This document shows positions 8,102 through 16,918 of a stretch of DNA of 64,000 nt, one piece after another. Where the stretch lies: positions 62,001-126,000 of the forward strand of contig NZ_JANLNW010000060.1 of NCBI RefSeq assembly GCF_025465945.1. Reading direction: 5' to 3'. The position numbers were made by a program, and so were the translations under genes. This DNA comes from Pseudomonas sp. 6D_7.1_Bac1 (GTDB taxonomy: Bacteria; Pseudomonadota; Gammaproteobacteria; Pseudomonadales; Pseudomonadaceae). Under the pieces are notes generated by a model. It saw only the letters and a program-made list of their open reading frames with translations. It was not told the DNA's origin and made no database searches. Positions within the stretch are counted from its first letter, which is position 1. Each line of letters opens with the position of its first letter.

Positions 8102-9622
8102 ATGCGTTACGCTCATCCAGGTACTGAAGGCGCTATCGTTTCGTTCAAGAGTAAATACGGCAACTACATCGGCGGCGAATTCGTCGCGCCTGTCAAAGGT
8201 CAGTACTTCACCAACACCTCGCCGGTCAACGGCCAACCGATTGCCGAATTCCCCCGCTCCACGGCCGAAGACATCGAAAAAGCCCTGGACGCTGCCCACG
8301 CTGCCGCCGATGCCTGGGGCAGCACGTCTGCTCAGGCGCGCTCGCTGGTGCTGCTGAAAATCGCCGACCGCATCGAACAAAACCTTGAGGTTCTGGCGAT
8401 CACCGAAAGCTGGGACAACGGCAAAGCCGTGCGTGAAACCCTCAACGCCGACATCCCGCTGGCCGCTGACCATTTCCGCTACTTCGCTGGCTGCCTGCGC
8501 GCCCAGGAAGGCAGCGCCGCTGAAATCGACGGCAACACCGTGGCGTATCACATTCATGAACCGCTGGGCGTGGTCGGGCAGATCATCCCGTGGAACTTCC
8601 CGATCCTGATGGCCGCCTGGAAACTCGCTCCAGCCCTGGCCGCCGGTAACTGCGTCGTACTGAAACCTGCCGAACAAACCCCGCTGGGCATCACCGTACT
8701 GCTGGAGCTGATCGGCGACCTGCTGCCGCCCGGCGTGCTGAACGTGGTGCAAGGTTTCGGCAAAGAAGCCGGTGAAGCCCTGGCCACCAGCAAACGCATC
8801 GCCAAAATCGCTTTCACCGGATCGACCCCGGTCGGCTCGCACATCATGAAATGCGCCGCCGAAAACATCATCCCGTCCACCGTGGAGCTGGGTGGCAAGT
8901 CGCCGAACATCTTCTTCGCCGACATCATGCAAGCCGAACCGACCTTCATCGAGAAAGCCGCTGAAGGCCTGGTGCTGGCGTTCTTCAACCAGGGAGAAGT
9001 CTGCACCTGCCCGTCCCGCGCACTGGTGCAAGAGTCGATCTACGACGACTTCATGAAAGTGGTGATGAAGAAAGTCCTGCAAATCAAACGTGGCGACCCA
9101 CTGGACACCGACACCATGGTCGGCGCCCAGGCGTCCGAACAGCAATTCGACAAGATCCTTTCCTACCTGGAAATCGCCAAAGGCGAAGGCGCTGAGCTTT
9201 TGACCGGCGGCAAGGTGGAAAAACTCGAGGGCAACCTGGCGACCGGGTACTACATCCAGCCGACCCTGCTCAAGGGCACCAACAAAATGCGCGTGTTCCA
9301 GGAAGAAATCTTCGGCCCAGTGGTGAGCATCACCACCTTCAAGGACGAAGCCGAAGCCCTGGCCATTGCCAACGACACCGAGTTCGGCCTGGGCGCCGGC
9401 CTCTGGACCCGCGACATCAACCGCGCCTACCGCATGGGCCGGGCGATCAAGGCCGGTCGCGTCTGGACCAACTGCTACCACCTGTACCCGGCTCACGCCG
9501 CGTTCGGCGGTTACAAGAAGTCCGGCGTCGGTCGTGAAACCCACAAAATGATGCTCGACCACTACCAGCAAACCAAAAACCTGCTGGTGAGCTACGACAT
9601 CAATCCGTTGGGCTTCTTCTAA
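8102..9622 (+). CDS. exaC: NAD-dependent aldehyde dehydrogenase (ExaC-like), ethanolamine pathway
   Basis: A 506-residue ALDH-superfamily enzyme predicted to oxidise acetaldehyde released from ethanolamine by EutBC to acetate. It has the ALDH signature VELGGKSPN with general-base Glu262, and FFNQGEVCTCPSR. By alignment with GQCCCAGSR the catalytic Cys is the first one, Cys301. The N-terminal oxidoreductase motif PWNFPILMAAWKLAPALAAGN is intact. AAGGAG precedes the ATG. It is the first gene behind the sigma-54 promoter; a REP doublet and the permease gene follow. The ExaC name is by family resemblance; substrate range is inferred from context. Confidence 0.88.
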   Translation: MRYAHPGTEGAIVSFKSKYGNYIGGEFVAPVKGQYFTNTSPVNGQPIAEFPRSTAEDIEKALDAAHAAADAWGSTSAQARSLVLLKIADRIEQNLEVLAITESWDNGKAVRETLNADIPLAADHFRYFAGCLRAQEGSAAEIDGNTVAYHIHEPLGVVGQIIPWNFPILMAAWKLAPALAAGNCVVLKPAEQTPLGITVLLELIGDLLPPGVLNVVQGFGKEAGEALATSKRIAKIAFTGSTPVGSHIMKCAAENIIPSTVELGGKSPNIFFADIMQAEPTFIEKAAEGLVLAFFNQGEVCTCPSRALVQESIYDDFMKVVMKKVLQIKRGDPLDTDTMVGAQASEQQFDKILSYLEIAKGEGAELLTGGKVEKLEGNLATGYYIQPTLLKGTNKMRVFQEEIFGPVVSITTFKDEAEALAIANDTEFGLGAGLWTRDINRAYRMGRAIKAGRVWTNCYHLYPAHAAFGGYKKSGVGRETHKMMLDHYQQTKNLLVSYDINPLGFF

Positions 9623-9646
9623 ATCGGCGCGAAACCGCGCAACGGC

Positions 9647-9712
9647 TTTCGCGAACAGGCTCGCTCCCACATTTGCACCGCGTAACCCTGTGGGAGCGAG
9701 CCCGCTCGCGAA
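9647..9712. repeat. REP doublet, class a
   Basis: Inverted copies at 9647-9671 and 9689-9712 between the aldehyde dehydrogenase and permease genes, inside the presumed ethanolamine operon. May uncouple the levels of the two parts of the transcript by stabilising the upstream mRNA. Confidence 0.88.
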
Positions 9713-9837
9713 GGCGTCATCAACGACACACCGAACATCGCCCCGCCGCTCTGGCACGGGCTTTGCGTGCCCGCTCCACAAGAAAACGCCGTACCCGAAA
9801 GTCCAACAGATCAAACAATAAAAAGCAGAGAGGACTT

Positions 9838-11208
9838 ATGACTTCGACAACCACGCTCAAACCCACACTCGGCACCCTGCATTTATGGGGCATTGCCGTC
9901 GGCTTGGTGATTTCCGGCGAATACTTCGGCTGGAGTTACGGCTGGGGCACCGCAGGCACCCTGGGGTTTCTCGTCACCTCGTTGATGGTGGCGACGATGT
10001 ACACCTGTTTCATCTTCAGTTTCACCGAGCTCACCACCGCGATTCCCCACGCTGGCGGGCCTTTTGCCTACAGCCGACGGGCCTTTGGTGAGAAAGGCGG
10101 CCTGATCGCCGGGATCGCCACGCTGATCGAGTTCGTCTTTGCCCCACCGGCCATTGCAATGGCCATCGGCGCCTACCTGAACGTGCAATACCCGGACCTG
10201 GACCCGAAAATCGCTGCGGTCGGCGCCTATTTCGTGTTCATGGGCCTGAACATCCTTGGCGTCAGCATTGCCGCGACCTTCGAACTGGTGGTGACCGTTC
10301 TGGCGGTAGCCGAATTGCTGGTGTTCATGGGCGTGGTTGCACCGGGCTTCAGCTTCAGCAACTTCGTGCTCAACGGCTGGTCGGGTTCAAGCGAGTTCAC
10401 GATGGGCTCGATCCCCGGGATGTTTGCGGCGATACCGTTTGCTATCTGGTTCTTCCTCGCCATCGAAGGCGCGGCCATGGCTGCCGAAGAAGCCAAGGAC
10501 CCGAAACGGACGATTCCCAAGGCTTATGTCAGCGGCATTCTGACCCTGGTGTTCCTGGCGATGGGCGTGATGGTCATGGCCGGCGGCGTGGGCGACTGGC
10601 GCCAACTGGCGAACATCAACGACCCGTTGCCGCAGGCGATGAAAGCGGTGGTCGGCAATAACTCCAGCTGGATGCACATGCTGGTGTGGATCGGCCTGTT
10701 CGGTCTGGTGGCAAGCTTCCACGGCATCATTCTGGGTTACTCGCGACAGTTCTTCGCCCTGGCTCGCGCCGGCTACCTGCCTCGCAGCCTGGCCAAGCTC
10801 TCGCGTTTCCAGACCCCGCACCGGGCGATTCTGGCCGGCGGCGTGATCGGCATCGCGGCGATCTACAGCGACGGACTGGTCAACCTGCAAGGCATGACCT
10901 TGACTGCCGCAATGATCACCATGTCGGTGTTCGGCGCTATCGTGATGTACATCATCAGCATGCTCAGCCTGTTCAAACTGCGTAAAACCGAGCCGAACCT
11001 GGAGCGCACCTTCCGCGCCCCGGGTTATCCGATCGTGCCGGGCATTGCGCTGTTCCTGGCAGTGGTGTGCCTGGTGGCGATGGCCTGGTTCAACGCCTTG
11101 ATCGGGCTGATCTTCCTCGGCTTCATGGTGGCAGGCTTCATCTACTTCCAACTGACCGCCAAACAGCGTTTCGACGCACCGGCGGACGCAATGCTCACTG
11201 GTATCTGA
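9838..11208 (+). CDS. eat: Ethanolamine permease (APC superfamily)
   Basis: A 456-residue inner-membrane amino-acid/polyamine/organocation transporter with about 12 hydrophobic segments. It matches the ethanolamine permease family in length and in the start (LGTLHLWGIAVGLVISGEYFGW), with the conserved helix-1 GxxIxG-like region and the EFVFAPPAIAMAIGAY segment. The start is the ATG at 9838 after AGAGAGGA; the open frame reaches back into the REP but those codons are not protein-like. Its position between aldehyde dehydrogenase and eutB supports ethanolamine uptake. Confidence 0.9.
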   Translation: MTSTTTLKPTLGTLHLWGIAVGLVISGEYFGWSYGWGTAGTLGFLVTSLMVATMYTCFIFSFTELTTAIPHAGGPFAYSRRAFGEKGGLIAGIATLIEFVFAPPAIAMAIGAYLNVQYPDLDPKIAAVGAYFVFMGLNILGVSIAATFELVVTVLAVAELLVFMGVVAPGFSFSNFVLNGWSGSSEFTMGSIPGMFAAIPFAIWFFLAIEGAAMAAEEAKDPKRTIPKAYVSGILTLVFLAMGVMVMAGGVGDWRQLANINDPLPQAMKAVVGNNSSWMHMLVWIGLFGLVASFHGIILGYSRQFFALARAGYLPRSLAKLSRFQTPHRAILAGGVIGIAAIYSDGLVNLQGMTLTAAMITMSVFGAIVMYIISMLSLFKLRKTEPNLERTFRAPGYPIVPGIALFLAVVCLVAMAWFNALIGLIFLGFMVAGFIYFQLTAKQRFDAPADAMLTGI

Positions 11209-11268
11209 TTGCACTGGCACCGGGCTGACTCCCCGGTGCCTGCCATATTGAAGTGCACTGAGATCCAG

Positions 11269-11355
11269 TGTGGGAGCGAGCCTGCTCGCGATAGCATCGC
11301 CTCGGCATGACTGACACGCCGAGGCGCCCGAATCGCGAGCAGGCTCGCTCCCACA
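11269..11355. repeat. REP doublet, class a, with an inner inverted repeat
   Basis: Inverted copies at 11269-11292 and 11332-11355. The loop itself contains GCCTCGGC...GCCGAGGC, so the whole unit folds as one long hairpin (REPIN-like). Between the permease gene and eutB. Confidence 0.88.
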
Positions 11356-11406
11356 AGGGTTCAGTGGTGTATTTGAGTCACTTATTGAATCAAGAGGACA
11401 CCGCTC

Positions 11407-12801
11407 ATGGCTGCATTTGCCCATACCGTCGGCGCCCGGACCTACCGTTTCGACGGACTCAAGGAAGTCATGGCCAAGGCCAGCCCGGCGCGTTCCGGGG
11501 ATTTCCTGGCCGGCGTCGCCGCCCTGAACGATGGCGAACGGGTTGCCGCGCAAATGACCCTGGCTGACATCCCGCTCAAGCATTTCCTGCAAGAAGTGCT
11601 GATCCCCTACGAATCCGACGAAGTCACCCGGCTGATCATCGACACCCACAACGCCAGCGCCTTTGCGCCTGTCAGCCACCTGACCGTCGGCGGATTTCGC
11701 GACTGGCTGCTCAGCGATGCGGCCGACGAGCACAGCCTGCGCGCCCTCGCCCCCGGCCTGACCCCGGAAATGGCGGCCGCCGTGTCGAAGATCATGCGTG
11801 TGCAGGACCTGGTGCTGGTGGCCCAGAAAATCCGTGTCGTGACTCAATTTCGCGGCACCATGGGCCTGCGCGGCCGCCTGTCGACCCGCCTGCAACCGAA
11901 CCACCCCACCGACGAACCGGCCGGCATCGCCGCTAGCATTCTCGACGGCCTGCTCTACGGCAACGGCGACGCGATGATCGGCATCAACCCGGCCACCGAC
12001 AGCATCGCCTCAATCTGCGCCATGCTGGAAATGCTCGACGCGGTCATCCAGCGCTACGAAATCCCGACCCAGGCCTGCGTGCTGACCCACGTCACCACGT
12101 CCATCGAGGCGATCAACCGTGGCGTACCGCTGGATCTGGTGTTCCAGTCAATCGCTGGCACCGAAGCGGCCAACGCCAGTTTCGGCATCAGCCTGAGCGT
12201 GCTGCAGGAAGGCTACGACGCAGGTCTGAGCCTCAATCGCGGCACGCTGGGGCAAAACCTGATGTACTTCGAAACCGGCCAGGGCAGCGCGCTGTCGGCC
12301 AACGCCCACTTTGGGATCGACCAGCAAACCTGTGAAACCCGCGCCTATGCCGTGGCACGGCACTTCAAGCCGTTTCTGGTGAACACCGTGGTCGGTTTCA
12401 TCGGCCCGGAATACCTCTACAACGGCAAACAGATCATCCGCGCCGGCCTCGAAGACCACTTCTGCGGCAAATTGCTCGGCGTACCGATGGGCTGCGACAT
12501 CTGCTACACCAACCACGCCGAAGCCGATCAGGACGACATGGACACTCTGCTAACCCTGTTGGGCGTGGCCGGGATCAACTTCATCATGGGCATCCCCGGC
12601 TCCGACGACATCATGCTCAACTACCAGACCACCTCGTTCCACGACGCGCTCTATGCCCGCCAGACCCTGGGCCTCAAACCTGCGCCGGAGTTCGAGTTGT
12701 GGCTGGCAAAAATGGGCATTTTCACCCAAGGTGACGGCAAGGTTCACTTCGGCAACAACCTACCGCCGGCCTTCCGCCAAGCCATGGCGCAACTGGGATG
12801 A
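11407..12801 (+). CDS. eutB: Ethanolamine ammonia-lyase large subunit
   Basis: A 464-residue catalytic (alpha) subunit of the adenosylcobalamin-dependent enzyme that converts ethanolamine to acetaldehyde and ammonia. It is full length for the family. The sequence holds the TIM-barrel core with GLLYGNGDAMIGINPATDS and the substrate/cobalamin region GCDICYTNHAEADQDDMD. AGAGGACACCGCTC precedes the ATG. The stop overlaps the start of eutC by 4 bp, so the two subunits are translationally coupled. No microcompartment shell genes are nearby, as usual for pseudomonads. Confidence 0.96.
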   Translation: MAAFAHTVGARTYRFDGLKEVMAKASPARSGDFLAGVAALNDGERVAAQMTLADIPLKHFLQEVLIPYESDEVTRLIIDTHNASAFAPVSHLTVGGFRDWLLSDAADEHSLRALAPGLTPEMAAAVSKIMRVQDLVLVAQKIRVVTQFRGTMGLRGRLSTRLQPNHPTDEPAGIAASILDGLLYGNGDAMIGINPATDSIASICAMLEMLDAVIQRYEIPTQACVLTHVTTSIEAINRGVPLDLVFQSIAGTEAANASFGISLSVLQEGYDAGLSLNRGTLGQNLMYFETGQGSALSANAHFGIDQQTCETRAYAVARHFKPFLVNTVVGFIGPEYLYNGKQIIRAGLEDHFCGKLLGVPMGCDICYTNHAEADQDDMDTLLTLLGVAGINFIMGIPGSDDIMLNYQTTSFHDALYARQTLGLKPAPEFELWLAKMGIFTQGDGKVHFGNNLPPAFRQAMAQLG

Positions 12802-13637
12802 GCACTCTGCTGATGGATAAACCAACCGTCGATCCGCAAAACCCCTGGCTGGGACTGCGCCGCCTGACCCCTGCACGTATCGCGCTGGGCCGTACCGGCA
12901 TCAGCATGCCGACCGGCGCACAACTGGATTTCCAGTACGCCCACGCCCAGGCCCGCGACGCCGTGCACCTGCCCTTCGACCATACGGGGCTCAGCCAGCA
13001 ACTGGCCGAGCGCGGACGCGACAGTCTGCTGCTGCACAGCGCCGCCACCGACCGCCACAGCTACCTGCAACGGCCAGACCTGGGCCGCAAGCTGAGTGAC
13101 GGGTCCGCGCAAAAGCTGCGTGAACACGCCTACGCCAACCCGGGTGGCGTCGATCTGGCGGTGGTCGTGGCCGACGGCCTGTCAGCGCTGGCGGTGCATC
13201 GACACACCTTGCCGTTTCTGGCGCGCATGGAAGAACAGACCCAGGCCGAAGGCTGGTCGCTGTCGCCGGTGATTCTGGTGGAACAGGGCCGCGTCGCCGT
13301 GGCTGACGAGATTGGCGAACTGCTCGGCGCAAAAATGGTGGTGATCCTGATCGGCGAACGCCCTGGCCTCAGCTCTCCAGACAGTCTCGGCTTGTATTTC
13401 ACCTATAATCCAAAGGTCGGTCTGACGGATGCCTATCGCAACTGTATTTCCAATGTCCGACTGGAAGGCTTGAGCTATGGCATGGCGGCACACCGTTTGC
13501 TGTACTTGATGCGCGAAGCCTGTCGACGGCAGTTGTCAGGGGTCAACCTGAAAGACGAAGCTCAGGTTCAAACTCTTGAGTCGAAAGACGACGCTAAAAT
13601 GAAAGGAAATTTCCTACTACGTCCGCCGAATGACTGA
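12798..13637 (+). CDS. eutC: Ethanolamine ammonia-lyase small subunit
   Basis: A 279-residue beta subunit that completes the cobalamin-binding face of the EutBC complex. The recognisable start is NPWLGLRRLTPARIALGRTG, followed by SVLFVVADGLS-type (VVVADGLSALAV) and ERPGLSSPDSLGLYFTYNP motifs and the C-terminal LSYGMAAHRLLYLMREACRR. ATGA overlap with eutB. No clear terminator follows. Confidence 0.95.
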   Translation: MSTLLMDKPTVDPQNPWLGLRRLTPARIALGRTGISMPTGAQLDFQYAHAQARDAVHLPFDHTGLSQQLAERGRDSLLLHSAATDRHSYLQRPDLGRKLSDGSAQKLREHAYANPGGVDLAVVVADGLSALAVHRHTLPFLARMEEQTQAEGWSLSPVILVEQGRVAVADEIGELLGAKMVVILIGERPGLSSPDSLGLYFTYNPKVGLTDAYRNCISNVRLEGLSYGMAAHRLLYLMREACRRQLSGVNLKDEAQVQTLESKDDAKMKGNFLLRPPND

Positions 13638-13765
13638 ACCGTATCCGAATTGCGTTTTTGATCCGCTTTCAGGCAGAGTCGACGAACGGCTGCCCGAGTA
13701 GTGAACCGATTGCCGTCGTATCCACTGGAAACTGCCGCCCTATCTACTTGAAGTTGAGGCCTAGC

Positions 13766-14227
13766 ATGCGGATTACTCAAGCAACCCTCGAGCACCTGGA
13801 CCTTCTGACGCCCTTGTTCGTCAAATACCGCGAATTTTATGGCTCGCTGCCTTATCCGGACTCGTCCCGGGCCTTTCTGGAAAAGCGCCTGCGGCGCAAG
13901 GAGTCGGTGATCTATCTGGCCCTGCCCGATGATGACGACAAAAAATTGCTGGGCTTTTGTCAGCTGTACCCAAGTTTCTCGTCCCTGTCGCTCAAGCGCG
14001 TGTGGATCCTCAACGACATCTACGTCGCCGAAGACGCCCGCCGCCAATTGGTTGCCGATAACCTGATGCGCACCGCAAAGAAAATGGCCAAGGAAACCCA
14101 GGCTGTCCGCATGCGCGTGTCCACCAGCAGCGACAACAAAGTGGCGCAGAAAACCTACGAATCCATCGGTTTTCGCGAAGATACCGAGTTCAAGAACTAC
14201 GTATTGCCGATCAGCGACGAGCTGTAA
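13766..14227 (+). CDS. GNAT family N-acetyltransferase
   Basis: A 153-residue single GNAT domain. The acetyl-CoA binding region is seen as LNDIYVAEDARRQLVADNLM (an R/Q-x-x-G/A-like loop), then VSTSSDNKVAQKTYESIGF at the C-terminal half. The substrate is unknown. The ATG at 13766 follows TTGAGG; the 36 extra upstream codons of the open frame are not family-like. The gene lies next to eutC in other pseudomonads too, but no role in ethanolamine use is implied. Confidence 0.85.
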   Translation: MRITQATLEHLDLLTPLFVKYREFYGSLPYPDSSRAFLEKRLRRKESVIYLALPDDDDKKLLGFCQLYPSFSSLSLKRVWILNDIYVAEDARRQLVADNLMRTAKKMAKETQAVRMRVSTSSDNKVAQKTYESIGFREDTEFKNYVLPISDEL

Positions 14228-14249
14228 GGTCGTTGTGAGGCAAGCTCTT

Positions 14250-14383
14250 TGTGGCGAGGGAGCTTGCTCCCGCTCGGCTGCGAAGCAGACGCAAAGCCAG
14301 ACAATCGTGTCTTAACTGAAAGCACGCAATTACCGGGATAGGGAGTCCTTCGGCCTCCAGCGGGAGCAAGCTCCCTCGCCACA
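14250..14383. repeat. REP doublet, class b, long loop
   Basis: Inverted copies of the GGCGAGGGAGC-type REP at 14250-14274 and 14359-14383 with an 84-bp loop. It fills most of the 347-bp gap before dedA. The rest of the gap holds a TATAAT at 14472-14477 without a convincing -35, and otherwise nothing I can name. Confidence 0.85.
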
Positions 14384-14574
14384 GGGGCCGGTGCAATGCC
14401 TTCTCCCCCCGACTCCGGAGACTTCGAAATCCCCCGCTACAAACTCGACACGCTTTTCACCTTTCAATCCGTATAATCCGGAGCGTCTTGGGTCGTAAGA
14501 AAAACTTCACGCCCCCTGTAGTCTCATTTTCCGCACAGGCCTGCTGAGCCGGGTCATTACCACAGGTGCCCACC

Positions 14575-15231
14575 ATGGATTTCAACCCGATCGACCTAAT
14601 CCTGCATCTCGACGTCTACCTCGACATGCTGGTGACCAACTACGGGCCATGGATCTACGCCATCCTGTTCATGGTGATTTTCTGCGAAACCGGCCTGGTA
14701 GTAATGCCTTTCCTGCCGGGTGATTCGTTGCTGTTCATCGCCGGCGCGGTAGCGGCCGGTGGCGGCATGGACCCGGTACTCCTGGGCGGTCTGCTGATGC
14801 TGGCAGCGATTCTCGGTGACAGCACCAACTACCTCGTCGGGCGAACGGCCGGCGAAAAGTTGTTCAGCAATCCGAATTCGAAGATCTTCCGTCGCGACTA
14901 CCTGCAACAAACCCATGACTTCTATGACAAGCATGGCGGCAAGACCGTGACCCTGGCGCGCTTCCTGCCGATCATCCGGACCTTCGCACCGTTCGTCGCA
15001 GGCGTCGGCAAAATGCCTTACCCGCGTTTCTTCGCCTTCAGCGTGTTCGGCACCATCCTTTGGGTCGGTGGCCTGGTTACCCTGGGTTATTTCTTCGGTA
15101 ACGTACCGTTCATCAAGAAAAACCTGTCGTTGCTGGTGGTAGGCATCATCCTGCTGTCGCTGGTGCCGATGATCATTGGCGTGATCCGCAATCGACTGGC
15201 CAACGCGAGCTCCAAAGCCGAGTCGCGCTGA
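14575..15231 (+). CDS. DedA family inner-membrane protein
   Basis: A 218-residue DedA/SNARE-associated family protein, thought to act in envelope lipid (flippase-type) homeostasis. Family features are visible: the re-entrant region FCETGLVVMPFLPGDSLLFIAGA, ILGDSTNYLVGRTAGEKLF, the basic motif VTLARFLPIIRTFAPFVAGVGKM, and several transmembrane helices. The ATG at 14575 is preferred; a GTG three codons upstream (14566) is possible. It is followed after 6 bp by mtfA. Confidence 0.9.
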   Translation: MDFNPIDLILHLDVYLDMLVTNYGPWIYAILFMVIFCETGLVVMPFLPGDSLLFIAGAVAAGGGMDPVLLGGLLMLAAILGDSTNYLVGRTAGEKLFSNPNSKIFRRDYLQQTHDFYDKHGGKTVTLARFLPIIRTFAPFVAGVGKMPYPRFFAFSVFGTILWVGGLVTLGYFFGNVPFIKKNLSLLVVGIILLSLVPMIIGVIRNRLANASSKAESR

Positions 15232-15237
15232 GCGTCC

Positions 15238-16050
15238 ATGTGGTTTCTCAACGCCTGGCGCCGCCAGCGCACGCTGGCCAAGCACCCCGTTGCCGATGAA
15301 ACCTGGCAGCGGGTGCACCAACACCTGAGTTTTCTCGACGGCCTGAGCGAGGCCGAAGACCGGTGGCTGCGCGAGGCCGCCGTGCTCTTTCTGCAAGACA
15401 AACACCTGACCTGCCTGCCCGGCGTTGAACTGCACCAGGAGCAACGCCTGCTGCTCGCCGCGCAAGCACAATTGCCCCTGCTGCATCTGGGCGATTTGAA
15501 CTGGTACCAGGGTTTCCACGAAATCGTGCTCTACCCCGATGACTTCCTCAGCCCGCAGCGCCATCGCGATGCCAGCGGCGTCGTGCATGAATGGGACGGC
15601 GAGCACAGCGGTGAAGCCTGGCAACAGGGGCCGATCATTCTGGCCTGGCCAGGCGTGATGGCCAGCGGTGGCTGGGAAGGCTACAACCTGGTGATCCACG
15701 AACTGGCGCACAAACTCGACATGCTCAACGGCGACGCCAACGGCTTGCCGCCGCTGCACAGCGACATGCGCGTCAGCGATTGGGCGAAAGTCATGCAACA
15801 GGCTTACGACGACCTCAATCGTCAACTGGATCGCCACCCGAACGCCGACACTCCGATCGACCCTTATGCAGCGGAAAATCCGGCCGAGTTCTTCGCCGTC
15901 ACCAGCGAATACTTTTTCAGCGCCCCGGATTTGCTGCACGCAACTTATCCACAGGTCTATCAGCAACTGCAGCTGTTTTACCGCCAGGACCCACTGGCCA
16001 GGCTTCAGCAATTGCAAGCCACACATCCGGGCTATCAGGCACACGACTAG
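15238..16050 (+). CDS. mtfA: M90-family zinc peptidase MtfA
   Basis: A 270-residue cytosolic zinc metallopeptidase of the MtfA (Mlc titration factor) family. The gluzincin motif HELAHK gives zinc ligands His154 and His158 and catalytic Glu155; the third ligand region is AENPAEFFAVTSEYFFSAPD. In enteric bacteria MtfA binds the Mlc repressor; Pseudomonas lacks that PTS circuit in the same form, so the role here is open. Six bp after dedA, probably co-transcribed. Confidence 0.9.
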   Translation: MWFLNAWRRQRTLAKHPVADETWQRVHQHLSFLDGLSEAEDRWLREAAVLFLQDKHLTCLPGVELHQEQRLLLAAQAQLPLLHLGDLNWYQGFHEIVLYPDDFLSPQRHRDASGVVHEWDGEHSGEAWQQGPIILAWPGVMASGGWEGYNLVIHELAHKLDMLNGDANGLPPLHSDMRVSDWAKVMQQAYDDLNRQLDRHPNADTPIDPYAAENPAEFFAVTSEYFFSAPDLLHATYPQVYQQLQLFYRQDPLARLQQLQATHPGYQAHD

Positions 16051-16161
16051 GGTCTATACGACCTCTGGCACATGGCGTCGGCGTCGGAATATGCCTATAA
16101 TCGCCGCCACTTTTTGGTCAATCCGGCCAAGTCATTTGGCCACTTACGGGGGCACCGCCCA

Positions 16162-16689
16162 ATGAGCTACAGCAAGATTCCGGCTGGTAAAGACCTGCCG
16201 AACGACATCTACGTCGCGATCGAGATTCCGGCCAACCACGCGCCGATCAAATACGAAATCGACAAAGACAGCGATTGCCTGTTCGTTGACCGTTTCATGG
16301 CCACCCCAATGTTCTACCCGGCCAACTACGGTTTCATCCCGAACACCCTGGCGGACGACGGTGATCCCCTCGACGTACTGGTTGTAACCCCTTACCCGGT
16401 TGCTCCAGGCTCGGTGATCCGCGCACGTCCAGTCGGCATCCTGAACATGACCGACGACGGCGGCGGCGATGCCAAAGTCATCGCTGTGCCACACGACAAG
16501 CTGTCCCAGCTGTACGTTGACGTGAAGGAATACACCGACCTGCCGCCGCTGCTGATTCAGCAGATCGAGCACTTCTTCACGAACTACAAAGATCTCGAAA
16601 AAGGCAAATGGGTGAAGATCGAAGGCTGGGCCGGCGCAGACGCCGCTCGTGCCGAGATCATGAAGTCGGTTGCTGCCTATAAAGGCTGA
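16162..16689 (+). CDS. ppa: Inorganic pyrophosphatase
   Basis: A 175-residue family I soluble pyrophosphatase, hydrolysing PPi to phosphate in the cytoplasm. Active-site motifs are complete: EIPANHAPIKYEIDKDS, YGFIPNTLADDGDPLDVLV (the DGDPLDVLV signature with metal-binding Asp residues), DDGGGDAKVIAVP and the EKGKWVKIEGW C-terminal region. A TATAAT (16096-16101) upstream may be its -10. A strong terminator follows. Confidence 0.97.
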   Translation: MSYSKIPAGKDLPNDIYVAIEIPANHAPIKYEIDKDSDCLFVDRFMATPMFYPANYGFIPNTLADDGDPLDVLVVTPYPVAPGSVIRARPVGILNMTDDGGGDAKVIAVPHDKLSQLYVDVKEYTDLPPLLIQQIEHFFTNYKDLEKGKWVKIEGWAGADAARAEIMKSVAAYKG

Positions 16690-16721
16690 GACGGCATTGG
16701 CTGAACGCCACTGACCTCTTG

Positions 16722-16748
16722 AAAAACCCCGGTTATCCGGGGTTTTTT
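16722..16748 (+). terminator. Rho-independent terminator of ppa
   Basis: AAAACCCCGG-TTAT-CCGGGG followed by seven T residues, 32 nt after the ppa stop codon. Confidence 0.9.
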
Positions 16749-16918
16749 TATGAGTGTCAAAACATCAGAATAAACAGAGCGTTTAATGAAACAACGTCTA
16801 ACGTTTATCCTTGTTTAATATGAACTAACAATATCCTGCAACACCGCAGAATATTCCCGCGAAAATTGACCGGGTTGTTTATTTAATCCCGCCACCCCGG
16901 CCAGTAAACTCTGTGCTC

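Noticed and set aside
8045..9814. 589-codon open frame opposite the aldehyde dehydrogenase gene
   Set aside because: The plus strand has a complete ALDH with catalytic residues and RBS; the antisense frame runs into REPs at both ends and shows no domain.
14472..14477. TATAAT before dedA as a promoter
   Set aside because: The best -35-like hexamer (TCGACA at 14445) is 21 bp away; I cannot support a complete promoter.
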